In this document: positions 54,657-63,978 of the stretch, in pieces
How the letters are laid out: every line of letters begins with the position of its first letter
Numbering within the stretch: the first letter of the stretch is position 1
NCBI GenBank assembly: GCA_018816945.1
Contig: JAHIVC010000055.1
Location: 29,348 to 93,347, forward strand
DNA length: 64,000 nt
Direction: 5' to 3'
Source of the DNA: Bacteroidota bacterium
Lineage (GTDB): Bacteria; Bacteroidota; Bacteroidia; Bacteroidales; GCA-2711565
Notes under the pieces: generated by a model
What the model was told of the DNA's origin: nothing
The model's database searches: none
What the model saw: only the letters and a program-made list of their open reading frames with translations
Position numbers and translations under genes: made by a program

Positions 54657-56915
54657 TTAATTCCCGTGTTTTTCAAGATCAGGCAGTGGCTCATTCATTA
54701 TTAAAAAACGGTCGAACCATTCTTTAAGCATAAGATTGGTTTCTTCTTTGAATTCGGTAAGCCCATGATCAGCGCCTTCCATCATCACTAAACGATAAGG
54801 GATTTTCCCCTTTTGAAAAGCACTAGCCATATTTATTGCTGCCATAGGTGGAACGCGCCAATCAGAAGTACCATGCATAATCAATATCGGACAGGTTTTG
54901 CTGATTTCATGAACACGAGTAATGGCCGAACGTTCCTTCAACAGTGAGTCTTTATTCATCCAATATTTTGGTATTAATTGACTATAAACAGTTTTTTCCA
55001 TTTCGCCACCTCGTTCATCATCCATCATTTGCAAATCGGTAACTCCACCTATCACAGCAACTGCCTTTATTTTATTTGTTTTCATCAAGCTCAGATAGGT
55101 CATCATTCCTCCTCTGCTCTTCCCAAACATTCCAATTTTTTCGACATCTGCCTGAGGCATTTTTCCTAAGAGTGGAATGAGGTTTAAAACATCGTTTACA
55201 TCGGATCCACCAAATTCTTCCTGACCATCTCCCCCATCCGTTCCACGATATTGACTGGCAATGGCTACATAACCCCAACTAGCCACTCGTGCAAGAAGAT
55301 CCACAACACTGTAAGGATTAATTTTACTGAATTCCCGATTTCCTCCACGGTTATAAATAATGGCTGGCAATTTTTCTGAACCTTTGGGATAAGCCATATA
55401 AGCTTTAACCCTGAGGCCATCACTCATGTAATAAACTTCTTCCATTTTGATGTTTTCCAAAAATGAGAATTCGGGCTTCAATGTGCTTGTTTTAGGTTCA
55501 AAAATCAATTGCCTGACTCTGGAACTAGCATAAGGATCAAAGTCTTTTCGGGAAACGATTTGCCCATTTGGCAAGCTATTGTCATAAGGTAAAGCCAGCA
55601 ATGAGCCTAAATCCACTTCCTCACCATTGTTAAATAAAAATGTTATGCTGTTTAAATTTTCTAAATTCTCCAATGGGTTTTTGTCTAAAACGATAAGGTC
55701 GGCTTCATAACCTTTTTGTAATTTTCCTGTTTTCCATCCATAAGCTTCAGAAAAATTATTTGTACTTGCAGCCACTACCTCTCGATTACTTAAACCAATT
55801 CTGTGTAATATTTCCAGCTCTGAATGCAGTGAAATACCTGGCATAGTACCCCAAACATCGGTTGCGCTTCCAGCCAAATATTTACATCCGTTAGCTTGAT
55901 AAACCTGTTCTATTTTTAGTTGTTGCAATGCCAAAGAAGTATAATTTGCCTGGACTTCAGGGGTATATAAATGTTTACCTGTAATTTTATCAACCGGGTT
56001 ATTGATATCGACAGGGTTTAAAATTTTTGCAACCGGATCGTTCCACGGATTTTTATGATCGGGCAAATCGGCATATAGCAAACCAAAAGTTGGTATAATA
56101 AAGGTACGGCCTGAGGCCAACGTTTGAGCATGCTTCTGTAATTCTAAATTGGAGGTGTCCAATGAAGCCAGATATTGATAATATTTCCATTTAGGACTGT
56201 TCAATTTATCGCTAAATGGTTCATCAGCTACGGCCTCCCTGATTTTTTGTGGTGCCACATCCAATGAGTAACGGGTGGTGTGAACCACAGCATCAAGACC
56301 AATATTTATTGCTTCGGCATAGGATGAATGGCCCAATTCACCAATCGTGCCCATGCCCAATTTTTTAGCTTCAGCTTGTAACAACCTAACCTGATTTGGC
56401 CGGAGCTGATATTTAAGCAAAACAATTTTATACCCTTCTTTATGCAAATTTCGCAAATCGTGAAGTTGCGCATCATCTGACTTGGCTTCATCTCCCACCG
56501 ATCCAAGATAATAAAAATCAGGACCTGGATTTGCATTTGGATAAAACCAACCTCGACGACCATCATCAATTTCAATAATTGTAGTAACTCCTTTAGCTAA
56601 ATATGCGTTGGCATATGATTGATTGTTTAAGGTAGCAAATCCATCAATCAAACCGGGTAAAATATATTTTCCTGTTGCATCAATAACCCGTGCATTGGCT
56701 GGAATGGTCGTATTTTCATCAAAAGTACCCACAGCTATAATTTCATTTGCTTTAAAGTGGACAAAGCCATTCGGAACGTCATAATACTTTCCTTGCTCAT
56801 CCTGCAGATTAATCAAAGTGGCACCTTTAATAAATACAGTATCGCTAACTTGTTGTTTTTGGCTGCAGGCTATTGACAACCACATCATGAAAAATAAAGA
56901 GAAAAGGGCTTTCAT
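54657..56915 (-). CDS. Amidohydrolase-like / S9 peptidase fusion lipoprotein
   Basis: The 752-residue protein has a lipoprotein signal (L-S-I-A-C-S). Residues about 25-430 resemble the metal-dependent amidohydrolase fold (D-A-T-G-K-Y-I-L-P-G-L-I-D91, A-K-G-V-T-T-I-I-E, E-A-D-L-I-V-L-D-K-N-P-L). However, the H-x-H motif after P-G-L-I-D is replaced by F93-A-T95. Residues about 480-740 are an S9/alpha-beta hydrolase with an apparently complete triad S600 (G-K-S-R-G-G), D685 (T-S-D-W-R), H717 (A-D-H-G-L). The peptidase half is likely active. The first half may bind rather than hydrolyse. Confidence 0.88.
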   Translation of the reverse strand: MKALFSLFFMMWLSIACSQKQQVSDTVFIKGATLINLQDEQGKYYDVPNGFVHFKANEIIAVGTFDENTTIPANARVIDATGKYILPGLIDGFATLNNQSYANAYLAKGVTTIIEIDDGRRGWFYPNANPGPDFYYLGSVGDEAKSDDAQLHDLRNLHKEGYKIVLLKYQLRPNQVRLLQAEAKKLGMGTIGELGHSSYAEAINIGLDAVVHTTRYSLDVAPQKIREAVADEPFSDKLNSPKWKYYQYLASLDTSNLELQKHAQTLASGRTFIIPTFGLLYADLPDHKNPWNDPVAKILNPVDINNPVDKITGKHLYTPEVQANYTSLALQQLKIEQVYQANGCKYLAGSATDVWGTMPGISLHSELEILHRIGLSNREVVAASTNNFSEAYGWKTGKLQKGYEADLIVLDKNPLENLENLNSITFLFNNGEEVDLGSLLALPYDNSLPNGQIVSRKDFDPYASSRVRQLIFEPKTSTLKPEFSFLENIKMEEVYYMSDGLRVKAYMAYPKGSEKLPAIIYNRGGNREFSKINPYSVVDLLARVASWGYVAIASQYRGTDGGDGQEEFGGSDVNDVLNLIPLLGKMPQADVEKIGMFGKSRGGMMTYLSLMKTNKIKAVAVIGGVTDLQMMDDERGGEMEKTVYSQLIPKYWMNKDSLLKERSAITRVHEISKTCPILIMHGTSDWRVPPMAAINMASAFQKGKIPYRLVMMEGADHGLTEFKEETNLMLKEWFDRFLIMNEPLPDLEKHGN

Positions 56916-57160
56916 TATTTCGAATTTTTTTAAGTTAATGTATTAGAAATCAATAAAAAATGCTTGAGATTATTTCATTATTGCCTGATGTAGTTACGCA
57001 ATAATTGGCTAACCCTATATGTGTTTGCATACGTTGATAAATAAGTTGATAATAAAAATAAAGCTGTTCAGTCTCTGGAATTCAGGTTTTACGTAACTTT
57101 TTACTTTTATTATCAACTAGTTAAACCATTATTTACAATTAATTCAAAATTTTGAATATT

Positions 57161-58570
57161 TTAATATCCATAGTTTTGAACCATATTTGAATTTGCTAAC
57201 ATCTCAACTTGTGGAATTGGAAATGCATATTTATAACTTCCATAAGCCGGTCCCCCATGTGTTTGGAGTACAGGATCTGATAGAGGAATATCTGAATTAG
57301 TGCGCGCCAAATCATCAAATCTAAATCCTTCGAAACATAGTTCTTTCCTTCTTTCCAGTAAAATATTATCTTTATCAGCAATAGTATAAAGATTAGCACC
57401 TCTTTTTGCAGGAACCATATTTAAATAAATTAATGCTGTCGCAGCATCACCAGTTTCTAATGCAGCCTCTGCATAAATCAAAATAACTTCTTCATAACGG
57501 ATCAAAGGAACATTGTCATCAAATGAACGAGATGGATACTTACCAATATTCCTTAATTTAAAATTAGCTACTGCATCCCAATCGATCATGGCTGTTCCGG
57601 CAACAGTGCCTCCTCTTACATCATTATCATCAAATATCGTAAGAATATTAGGTAATGCACGAACATCACCATAATCAGAATAACGATATATATTAGCTAA
57701 TCCGTTGATCCACTCATTATCGATATTACTATATCCCAATTCAAAAATTGAGTTTACACTTCCATCAATTGACCATGAAGCCGCATACTTATTGGCATCG
57801 ATGATCGAGTACTTATTTGAAGCAATCACTATACTGGCCATTGATTTTGCTGTAGTCCAATCTTTAAAATATAAAGCTACTCTTGCAGCTAATGCTTGCG
57901 CCCCATAAGTAGTCATCAATTGTTTTGAATTATCATTTAAAGATGTACTCATCTTTGAGGTTGCAGTTGTTAAATCCTCCATGATAAACTGTTTACATTC
58001 AGCAACAGTATTTCGTATCGGAAAAAGGGTTTCTTTCGAACCTTTATAGGTTTTAACATAAGGTACACCTATATTTTGACCAGTTGTAACATGTTGTTGC
58101 CCATATATCCTTAAAAGATCAAAATGTGCTAACGCCCTAATTGCATATGCCTGGCCTATAATGTGGTCGATTTTTGTTGCATCACCTGTAATTTTATCAA
58201 GATCAGCTCCTATAATAACATTAGTTGAAGCAATAACGGTATAAATTTGAGTCCATGTGGCTGAAGCATCACTATCAGTATAAAGCATATCCATATTGCT
58301 TACTGTAGTTAATCTTGCAGAATTTCCATCTGCGAAAGCGTTATCTGAACGTACTTCACCATAAATAATTACATTTCTACCATAGTAATTATAGTTAGTC
58401 ATTCTATTGTAAGCACCAAAAAGGATTCCTTGCAGGTCATCAACAGTTTTTATACTTGTGGCAACATCTTTTATCTGCGCTAGAGTTGGTTCTAGAGACT
58501 CTTTATCACAAGAAGTCACACTAACTAATAGCGTGATGGCTATTATTGAATATATAAATTTTTTCATCAT
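57161..58570 (-). CDS. RagB/SusD nutrient-uptake outer-membrane protein, locus 2
   Basis: The 469-residue lipoprotein has a signal ending L-L-V-S-V-T-S-C-D and the RagB/SusD layout: an N-terminal SusD-like domain (A-Y-A-I-R-A-L-A-H-F-D-L-L-R-I-Y-G), TPR-like helices, and a C-terminal part with R-Y-E-E-V-I-L-I-Y-A-E-A-A-L, R-R-K-E-L-C-F-E-G-F-R-F-D-D-L and a final P-I-P-Q. This is the classical SusD type, unlike the PF12771-type partner at locus 1. It starts one base after susC. The 245-bp gap to the downstream fusion gene shows only an AT-rich palindrome near 57142-57157. Confidence 0.95.
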   Translation of the reverse strand: MMKKFIYSIIAITLLVSVTSCDKESLEPTLAQIKDVATSIKTVDDLQGILFGAYNRMTNYNYYGRNVIIYGEVRSDNAFADGNSARLTTVSNMDMLYTDSDASATWTQIYTVIASTNVIIGADLDKITGDATKIDHIIGQAYAIRALAHFDLLRIYGQQHVTTGQNIGVPYVKTYKGSKETLFPIRNTVAECKQFIMEDLTTATSKMSTSLNDNSKQLMTTYGAQALAARVALYFKDWTTAKSMASIVIASNKYSIIDANKYAASWSIDGSVNSIFELGYSNIDNEWINGLANIYRYSDYGDVRALPNILTIFDDNDVRGGTVAGTAMIDWDAVANFKLRNIGKYPSRSFDDNVPLIRYEEVILIYAEAALETGDAATALIYLNMVPAKRGANLYTIADKDNILLERRKELCFEGFRFDDLARTNSDIPLSDPVLQTHGGPAYGSYKYAFPIPQVEMLANSNMVQNYGY

Positions 58571-58571
58571 T

Positions 58572-61500
58572 TTAAAATTTTAGATTTAACCCAAAAACAA
58601 TTGATTTTACCGGGGGAGTTTCCAAACCAGTGAAACCGTCTGCGCCTACTTCCGGATCATATTTTAGTCTTTTATCTTTTACCCATATCAACAGGTTAGT
58701 ACCTCGTACATAAACTTTTAGGCCATTAATTTTTAGCTTAGAAAGTATTGACTTGGAAAAATCATATCCAAAAACCAGATCTTTTAATCTCATATAGTCC
58801 CCATCATATAAAAACCTGGTAGAGGTATTTGCTGATTTATTTCCATCACTGCTCCAAACCATTTTAGGAATATCAGTAATATCACCCGGGTTTTGCCATC
58901 TATTCATTAACTCAGCGGCACCATTAAAAGATAATAATGCTTGTGTGCCATTAACCATATATAAGTTTGTCCACATTTCATATATTGCATTGCCTCCCTG
59001 GAATGATGCATTTGCATCAACAAAGAAATTTTTATAATCAACATGTAAGCTCATACCTCCACTATATGTTGGGAGAGGGCCTTTTCCCTGCCAAGCTTGT
59101 GCAGCAATACTATAATTACTGGTTGTTTCACCATCAACACCATTTACATACCAAAGTGGTAATCCGTTTGCAGGATCAACACCAGCCCATTTTATCATAT
59201 ACCATTCGTAAGCAGTATGGCCAACTGAAGATTTGTTCTTGTCAATGCTGTTAGAAATACTAATTTCTACTCCATTTCCGTCATAAGCTAATTCAGTAAC
59301 TTCATTATCCAAGGTGGCAAAATTAAAAGATGCATTAATATTCAAATCCTTTGATTTAAGGATATCGAAAGCAACAATAAACTCAATACCTTTATTAACC
59401 ATGGCCCCAACATTCTCTGTATACGAAGAATGTCCGGTACTTCGAGATAAAGGAACATTTTGTAATAGATCATAAGTTTTTTTATGGAAGTATGCAAATG
59501 AACCCGAAATTGCATTATCGAAGAACCCAAAATCAATACCAATATCTGAGTTTTTATTTTTCTCCCAAGTTAACTCACTGTTTCCATATTGATTAGTATA
59601 AATTGCGCCATTACCAATATAATTAGCATCATAAGCCAAAGATGCTTGATATCCGTTAATACCAATTGCCGAACTACCGCTAAGACCATAAGATGCTCTT
59701 ACCCTTAAATTACTGATCCAATCAATATCCGAAAGAAATTTTTCCTGGCTCATATTCCAGGCTGCACCTGCAGCCCAAAATGTACCATAACGATTTGCGG
59801 CTTCGAATCTTGAAGAACCCTCGCGTCTGATTGTGAAGTCAGCAATATATCTCCCCAAGTAATTATAATTAACCATTCCTAAGTATGACAAATTAGACCA
59901 ATCATAAAATGAAGATCCAGCTTGATAATTAGAACCAGCATTATCAATATTTGTTAAACCATCTGCCGGGAAATTTTCGCCATAACCCGTTAACCTATTT
60001 TGTTTATTTTTTTGGTATTCCAACAATGCTGTGACCGATATACGATGGTTTTCTTTATAAACCATTAAATAATCTAAAGAGTTTTGAGCTACATAGTTAA
60101 AATTTCTTTCGATCTGATCAGATGAAGAACCATTCAATGCCTTACCATCACCATGAATCCTGTTCCTGTACACTTTGTATTCACTGATTGCATAATCCAA
60201 AGATATCCTGGATTTGAACTTTAAATTCTTTACAATTTCCCATTCAATATTAGAGTTTGATATAGCACGGGTTAAATCATTATAGGTAATATCGTGTTTA
60301 GCTAAATATAAGTAATTGTAATAAACGCTTCCCTTATAGCTAATATTAATATTTCCATCTTCATCATAAGGTGTTATCCAAGGCGACATAAAGAAAGCTG
60401 CTGCTCGAGGATTTGCAAATTGTCGACCTCCTTCAAGAAATCCAGTTTGATGATTATTTGAAACGTTTGCTCTTGTTGAAAAAGTAAGGTTATTTCTAAA
60501 TTTTCGGCCATAGCTTAATACTCCGGTTACTCTTTTAAAATCATTGCCTATAACTGTTGCTTCAGTTTTATTATAACTGAAAGAAGCATAAAATGATTGT
60601 AAATCATCTCCTCCTGTGGCAGATAAAGATACATTTTGCACAGGCGCGTTCTTGCTATCAACTGCTTCATTCCAATCAGCAAATGGTCTTCCGGCATTTA
60701 CCCAATTCTGAAGTGTACGATTATCTTTGTTTTTGGCTACTACATATGAATATGCTTCCGCTTCCGAAAATCCATTGGCCTGGCCATAAGTATTATAGAT
60801 AGCCTCTAAAAGTAATTCTTCCCGTTGAGCACCATTTAATGCCAATCTACCCTTTGTTGCATCATTTTGGAATCCATGAGAGGCTGAAAAATCAAATTGA
60901 GTTTTGCCACTTTTACCTTTTTTAGTTGTAATAACAATTACACCATTTGATCCACGGGCTCCATAAGCAGAAGTTGCAGATGCATCTTTTAGAATTGTTA
61001 TGGACTCTATATCGGCACTATTTAAAGAAGCTAATGAAGTCAAGGAGCTTCTAACACTTGTGCCCCAGCTTGTTGTGCCGACATTTGAAACACTTCCGCT
61101 TATCATAGGAACTCCATCAATTACAAATAAAGGATCGTTTCCGGCTGTAAGCGAACCCATTCCCCTGATACGGATATCTTGAAAAGAGCCTGGGGTGCCC
61201 GATGTTGCCGAAATTGTTAATCCTGCAACTTTACCTTGTAATGCCTGATCGACAGAAGCTACAGGGATTTGTGCAAGCTGAGCACCAGATACCTGAACGG
61301 TTGAACCGGTGATTTCATTTTTACCTTTGGTTCCGTAACCAACAACAATAACCTCATTTAAACTGGTTGCTGATGGATTTAAAACAATTGAAAATTCTGT
61401 TTTATCCCCAACTTCAATAAATTGAGTTTCAAATCCAATAAAACTAACTTTAAGAACGGAAGCCGATCCGGTAACTTTTAACGAAAAATTACCATTTTGA

Positions 61501-61994
61501 TCAGTAATAACACCATTTGAGGTACCTTCTTCCAAAACTGTAGCTCCGGGTAATGATATCCCGTCCTTATCCAGAACTTTACCTTTGATATTAATCAAAC
61601 TTACCTCAATTGCCTTAATAGTTTTAACTTCCATTGATTTTCGAATAATGATATACTCATTTTCGATCAATGATTCCAATTGACTGCCTTTCAAGCATTC
61701 CGTCAGGACATTATTAATATCGGCATCCTTTAAGTCTATGCTGATTTGATTCAACCCTTTAAGATCATCAACCTGATAAATAAAACGATAATTGCTACTC
61801 TTTTCAATTTCCCGAAACACATTTTCGATTGAAACATTCTCAAGTTTGAGACTAAATGTGCCTTCTTTTTGTCCATTTGCCTGAGCGCTGATGACCCCCA
61901 AAACCATGGATAGAATTAATGATAGTTTCATAAGAATTAAAAAATTTCGCCTTATCCGCGAATCGCGGAAACTCACATGTAAAAAATTTTTCAT
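58572..61994 (-). CDS. SusC/RagA TonB-linked outer-membrane protein with STN domain, locus 2
   Basis: The 1,140-residue transporter has an N-terminal extension, a signal peptide from an internal M-K-L (L-I-L-S-M-V-L-G-V-I-S-A-Q-A), a STN domain (about 50-115), a carboxypeptidase-like repeat (G-K-V-L-D-K-D-G-I-S-L-P-G-A), the plug with V-V-G-Y-G-T and R-I-R-G-M-G-S-L, and a barrel ending K-S-I-V-F-G-L-N-L-K-F. As at locus 1, the extension codes for a perfect GC-rich hairpin. It is coupled with susD by a 1-bp gap. FecR is upstream. Confidence 0.95.
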   Translation of the reverse strand: MKNFLHVSFRDSRIRRNFLILMKLSLILSMVLGVISAQANGQKEGTFSLKLENVSIENVFREIEKSSNYRFIYQVDDLKGLNQISIDLKDADINNVLTECLKGSQLESLIENEYIIIRKSMEVKTIKAIEVSLINIKGKVLDKDGISLPGATVLEEGTSNGVITDQNGNFSLKVTGSASVLKVSFIGFETQFIEVGDKTEFSIVLNPSATSLNEVIVVGYGTKGKNEITGSTVQVSGAQLAQIPVASVDQALQGKVAGLTISATSGTPGSFQDIRIRGMGSLTAGNDPLFVIDGVPMISGSVSNVGTTSWGTSVRSSLTSLASLNSADIESITILKDASATSAYGARGSNGVIVITTKKGKSGKTQFDFSASHGFQNDATKGRLALNGAQREELLLEAIYNTYGQANGFSEAEAYSYVVAKNKDNRTLQNWVNAGRPFADWNEAVDSKNAPVQNVSLSATGGDDLQSFYASFSYNKTEATVIGNDFKRVTGVLSYGRKFRNNLTFSTRANVSNNHQTGFLEGGRQFANPRAAAFFMSPWITPYDEDGNINISYKGSVYYNYLYLAKHDITYNDLTRAISNSNIEWEIVKNLKFKSRISLDYAISEYKVYRNRIHGDGKALNGSSSDQIERNFNYVAQNSLDYLMVYKENHRISVTALLEYQKNKQNRLTGYGENFPADGLTNIDNAGSNYQAGSSFYDWSNLSYLGMVNYNYLGRYIADFTIRREGSSRFEAANRYGTFWAAGAAWNMSQEKFLSDIDWISNLRVRASYGLSGSSAIGINGYQASLAYDANYIGNGAIYTNQYGNSELTWEKNKNSDIGIDFGFFDNAISGSFAYFHKKTYDLLQNVPLSRSTGHSSYTENVGAMVNKGIEFIVAFDILKSKDLNINASFNFATLDNEVTELAYDGNGVEISISNSIDKNKSSVGHTAYEWYMIKWAGVDPANGLPLWYVNGVDGETTSNYSIAAQAWQGKGPLPTYSGGMSLHVDYKNFFVDANASFQGGNAIYEMWTNLYMVNGTQALLSFNGAAELMNRWQNPGDITDIPKMVWSSDGNKSANTSTRFLYDGDYMRLKDLVFGYDFSKSILSKLKINGLKVYVRGTNLLIWVKDKRLKYDPEVGADGFTGLETPPVKSIVFGLNLKF

Positions 61995-62050
61995 AAATTT
62001 GAATGTTAGTTATTATTTATCCGGCGTTCAAGCTCCGGGTTAACTTACTT

Positions 62051-62080
62051 AAAAGGGGTTGGGTTCAAGCAATCCCTTTT
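62051..62080. promoter_or_regulatory. Hairpin between FecR and SusC genes, locus 2
   Basis: Arms aaaaggggttg (62051-62061) and caatccctttt (62070-62080) pair with one mismatch. The element stands in the same place as the hairpin at 49103, directly after the FecR stop codon and before susC. Its minus-strand side ends in CCCCUUUU, a partial terminator. Confidence 0.55.
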
Positions 62081-62084
62081 TATT

Positions 62085-63278
62085 TTAAATGCTTTTTACT
62101 CGAATTGTTTTACCACTATATTCAAAGCTTACTTTTTGGGTTTTTTCCAATAAATCCAGTATTTGTGTTATACCTGCTTTTCTATCTACATTTCCTCTGA
62201 ACTTCATATTCATAACATAATCATTTTCAAATTCAACCTTAAAATCATACCAGCGAGATAATTGATTAAATATGCTCTCCAGACTATTTGAGTTAAAAAT
62301 GTAATAGCCATCCTTCCATGCAATATATGGCGATGTATCTACATTCTTTACACTGATTTTTCTATTCACGTCAATGATGACTCCTTGCTGACCCGGATTT
62401 AATTTCACAGTTGATTCGGAGTCGAACTTATGGCGTAAACTTACACTTCCTTTAATTAAAGTAGTTAAGTTCGTTTCTTCATCAGTGTATGAACGGATAT
62501 TAAAAGATGTTCCTAAAACCTGAACCATTCCTTTTTCCGTATTCACAACAAATGGATGTTCAGAATTTAGCGCTATTTCGAAATATGCTTCTCCACTCAC
62601 TAATTCTACAACTCTATTTTTGCCAAGAAACTGTTTGGGATATTTTATTGTAGTTTCTGAATTAACCCAAATTTTAGATCCGTCAGATAGATTTAAGGCA
62701 AATTCACCTCCCCTGGGTACAATCAGGGTATGTATTTCTTCGACCTGTTGATTATTTTCAATTTTCTCAGCATCAGCGTAAATAAGGGATCTCCCCTTCA
62801 CTTCAATTTTAATACTGCTGTCTGCAACATTAACAACCTCATTTTCGCCAAATTCATAAATCTGGCCTTTTTCTACAATAAGTTGTGTTTTTGAACTTTC
62901 GGGAATCACTTTAGCTATAAACTCCGATTTAGTATCGGTAAATGGCCTTTCATAATTTAAAAGTAAATATGTTGCAGTCAAAATAGGGATAAGCACTGCT
63001 GCTGCTACGCGAGAATAAAAGAATATTTTTTTTCTGAATTTATCTCTCTGCATTTTCACTTTCTGCACAAGCCATTTTTCTTCAAGATTTATACTTCTAT
63101 GTCTTTTAAACTGCATATCCAAGAATTCAGTTTTTTGAAGATTCAGAAATAACACTTTTAGGTCTTGATCCTCTTTTAACAAATTATCTACCTTTTTTTT
63201 ATCTGATTCAGACAATTCATCTTTTAAATACAGCAACAAAAGTTGGCTGATTTCAAGATTTTCATCAATTTTTCTCAT
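62085..63278 (-). CDS. FecR-family anti-sigma factor, locus 2
   Basis: Starting at the ATG at 63278 the protein has 397 residues: a cytoplasmic N-terminal part (L-L-L-L-Y-L-K-D-E-L-S-E-S-D-K-K), one membrane helix (A-A-A-V-L-I-P-I-L-T-A-T-Y-L-L-L), the FecR domain (L-N-L-S-D-G-S-K-I-W-V-N-S-E-T, E-A-Y-F-E-I-A) and a C-terminal domain with F-N-Q-L-S-R-W-Y-D-F-K-V. An earlier in-frame start at 63410 would overlap the sigma gene and add 44 residues unlike other FecR proteins. It controls the upstream sigma factor in response to SusC. Confidence 0.94.
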   Translation of the reverse strand: MRKIDENLEISQLLLLYLKDELSESDKKKVDNLLKEDQDLKVLFLNLQKTEFLDMQFKRHRSINLEEKWLVQKVKMQRDKFRKKIFFYSRVAAAVLIPILTATYLLLNYERPFTDTKSEFIAKVIPESSKTQLIVEKGQIYEFGENEVVNVADSSIKIEVKGRSLIYADAEKIENNQQVEEIHTLIVPRGGEFALNLSDGSKIWVNSETTIKYPKQFLGKNRVVELVSGEAYFEIALNSEHPFVVNTEKGMVQVLGTSFNIRSYTDEETNLTTLIKGSVSLRHKFDSESTVKLNPGQQGVIIDVNRKISVKNVDTSPYIAWKDGYYIFNSNSLESIFNQLSRWYDFKVEFENDYVMNMKFRGNVDRKAGITQILDLLEKTQKVSFEYSGKTIRVKSI

Positions 63279-63393
63279 TAGTATCAATGTGTATTTTTTT
63301 ATCAATTCTAAAGAATCGATTTTTATAGCTATTCTATATAAAGTGTTCAGATTAAATTTAGGGTGAACTGGAAGAGAAATATTTCTAAACTTT

Positions 63394-63966
63394 CTAAAAA
63401 AATGAATCAAATTTAATAAGCAACAATAAATATAAACTGTTTTTTAGATGATCGCGCAAAAACTTGCGGGCTTTTAATTTATGGGTCTTTACGGTATTTA
63501 CACTAATTTTCAATTCATTTGCAATTTCATCTTGCGATAACCCATCCAAAAAATGCAAAAATACTTTCTTGCGTTGTCCTGGCATTGAATTTATCAATTT
63601 ATTGATTTCTTTTACCATTTCTTCTTCGATCATGATAATTGAATCATCAATCTGATATTCGTTCTCCCTTATCCTTTTTTCTGAAAAATCTGTTTTAACT
63701 TTGTAATGACGGATATGGTTCATGCACCTAAATCGCACAGCAGTGTATAAATAATTTGCGATTTTATTAATATAAACTTCATCTCTTTTTTTCCACAAAT
63801 CCAGAAATATTTCTTGTACGATATCTTCGGCAATTTGGTCATTGTGAATAATTTTTACTGCATAGTAATACAGCGATGAAAAGTATTCCTCAAAAATAGT
63901 TTTGAAATGCATTTCATTTTGAATCTTGAAAAAGATATCTCCAGAATTTACTTGCCTAATGTTCAC
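63394..63966 (-). CDS. ECF RNA polymerase sigma-70 factor, locus 2
   Basis: The 190-residue ECF sigma factor shows region 2 (F-K-T-I-F-E-E-Y-F, A-E-D-I-V-Q-E-I-F-L-D-L-W-K-K) and region 4 (M-P-G-Q-R-K-K-V-F, L-S-Q-D-E-I-A-N-E-L-K-I-S-V-N-T-V-K-T-H-K). A GTG at 63966 is the preferred start: the residues before region 2 then fit other family members, and a TATATTTG box lies four bases upstream. An ATG at 63912 is the alternative. It heads the second sigma-FecR-SusC-SusD locus. Confidence 0.93.
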   Translation of the reverse strand: MNIRQVNSGDIFFKIQNEMHFKTIFEEYFSSLYYYAVKIIHNDQIAEDIVQEIFLDLWKKRDEVYINKIANYLYTAVRFRCMNHIRHYKVKTDFSEKRIRENEYQIDDSIIMIEEEMVKEINKLINSMPGQRKKVFLHFLDGLSQDEIANELKISVNTVKTHKLKARKFLRDHLKNSLYLLLLIKFDSFF

Positions 63967-63970
63967 TAGG

Positions 63971-63978
63971 CAAATATA
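63971..63978 (-). promoter_or_regulatory. -7 box four bases before the GTG start of the locus 2 sigma gene
   Basis: The minus strand reads TATATTTG, four bases, then GTG at 63966. The locus 1 sigma gene carries the identical octamer at 50985-50992. Confidence 0.45.

Noticed and set aside
57142..57157. 16-base perfect palindrome after SusD, locus 2
   Set aside because: It is entirely AT-rich apart from two C/G pairs and has no tail, so chance is a sufficient explanation.
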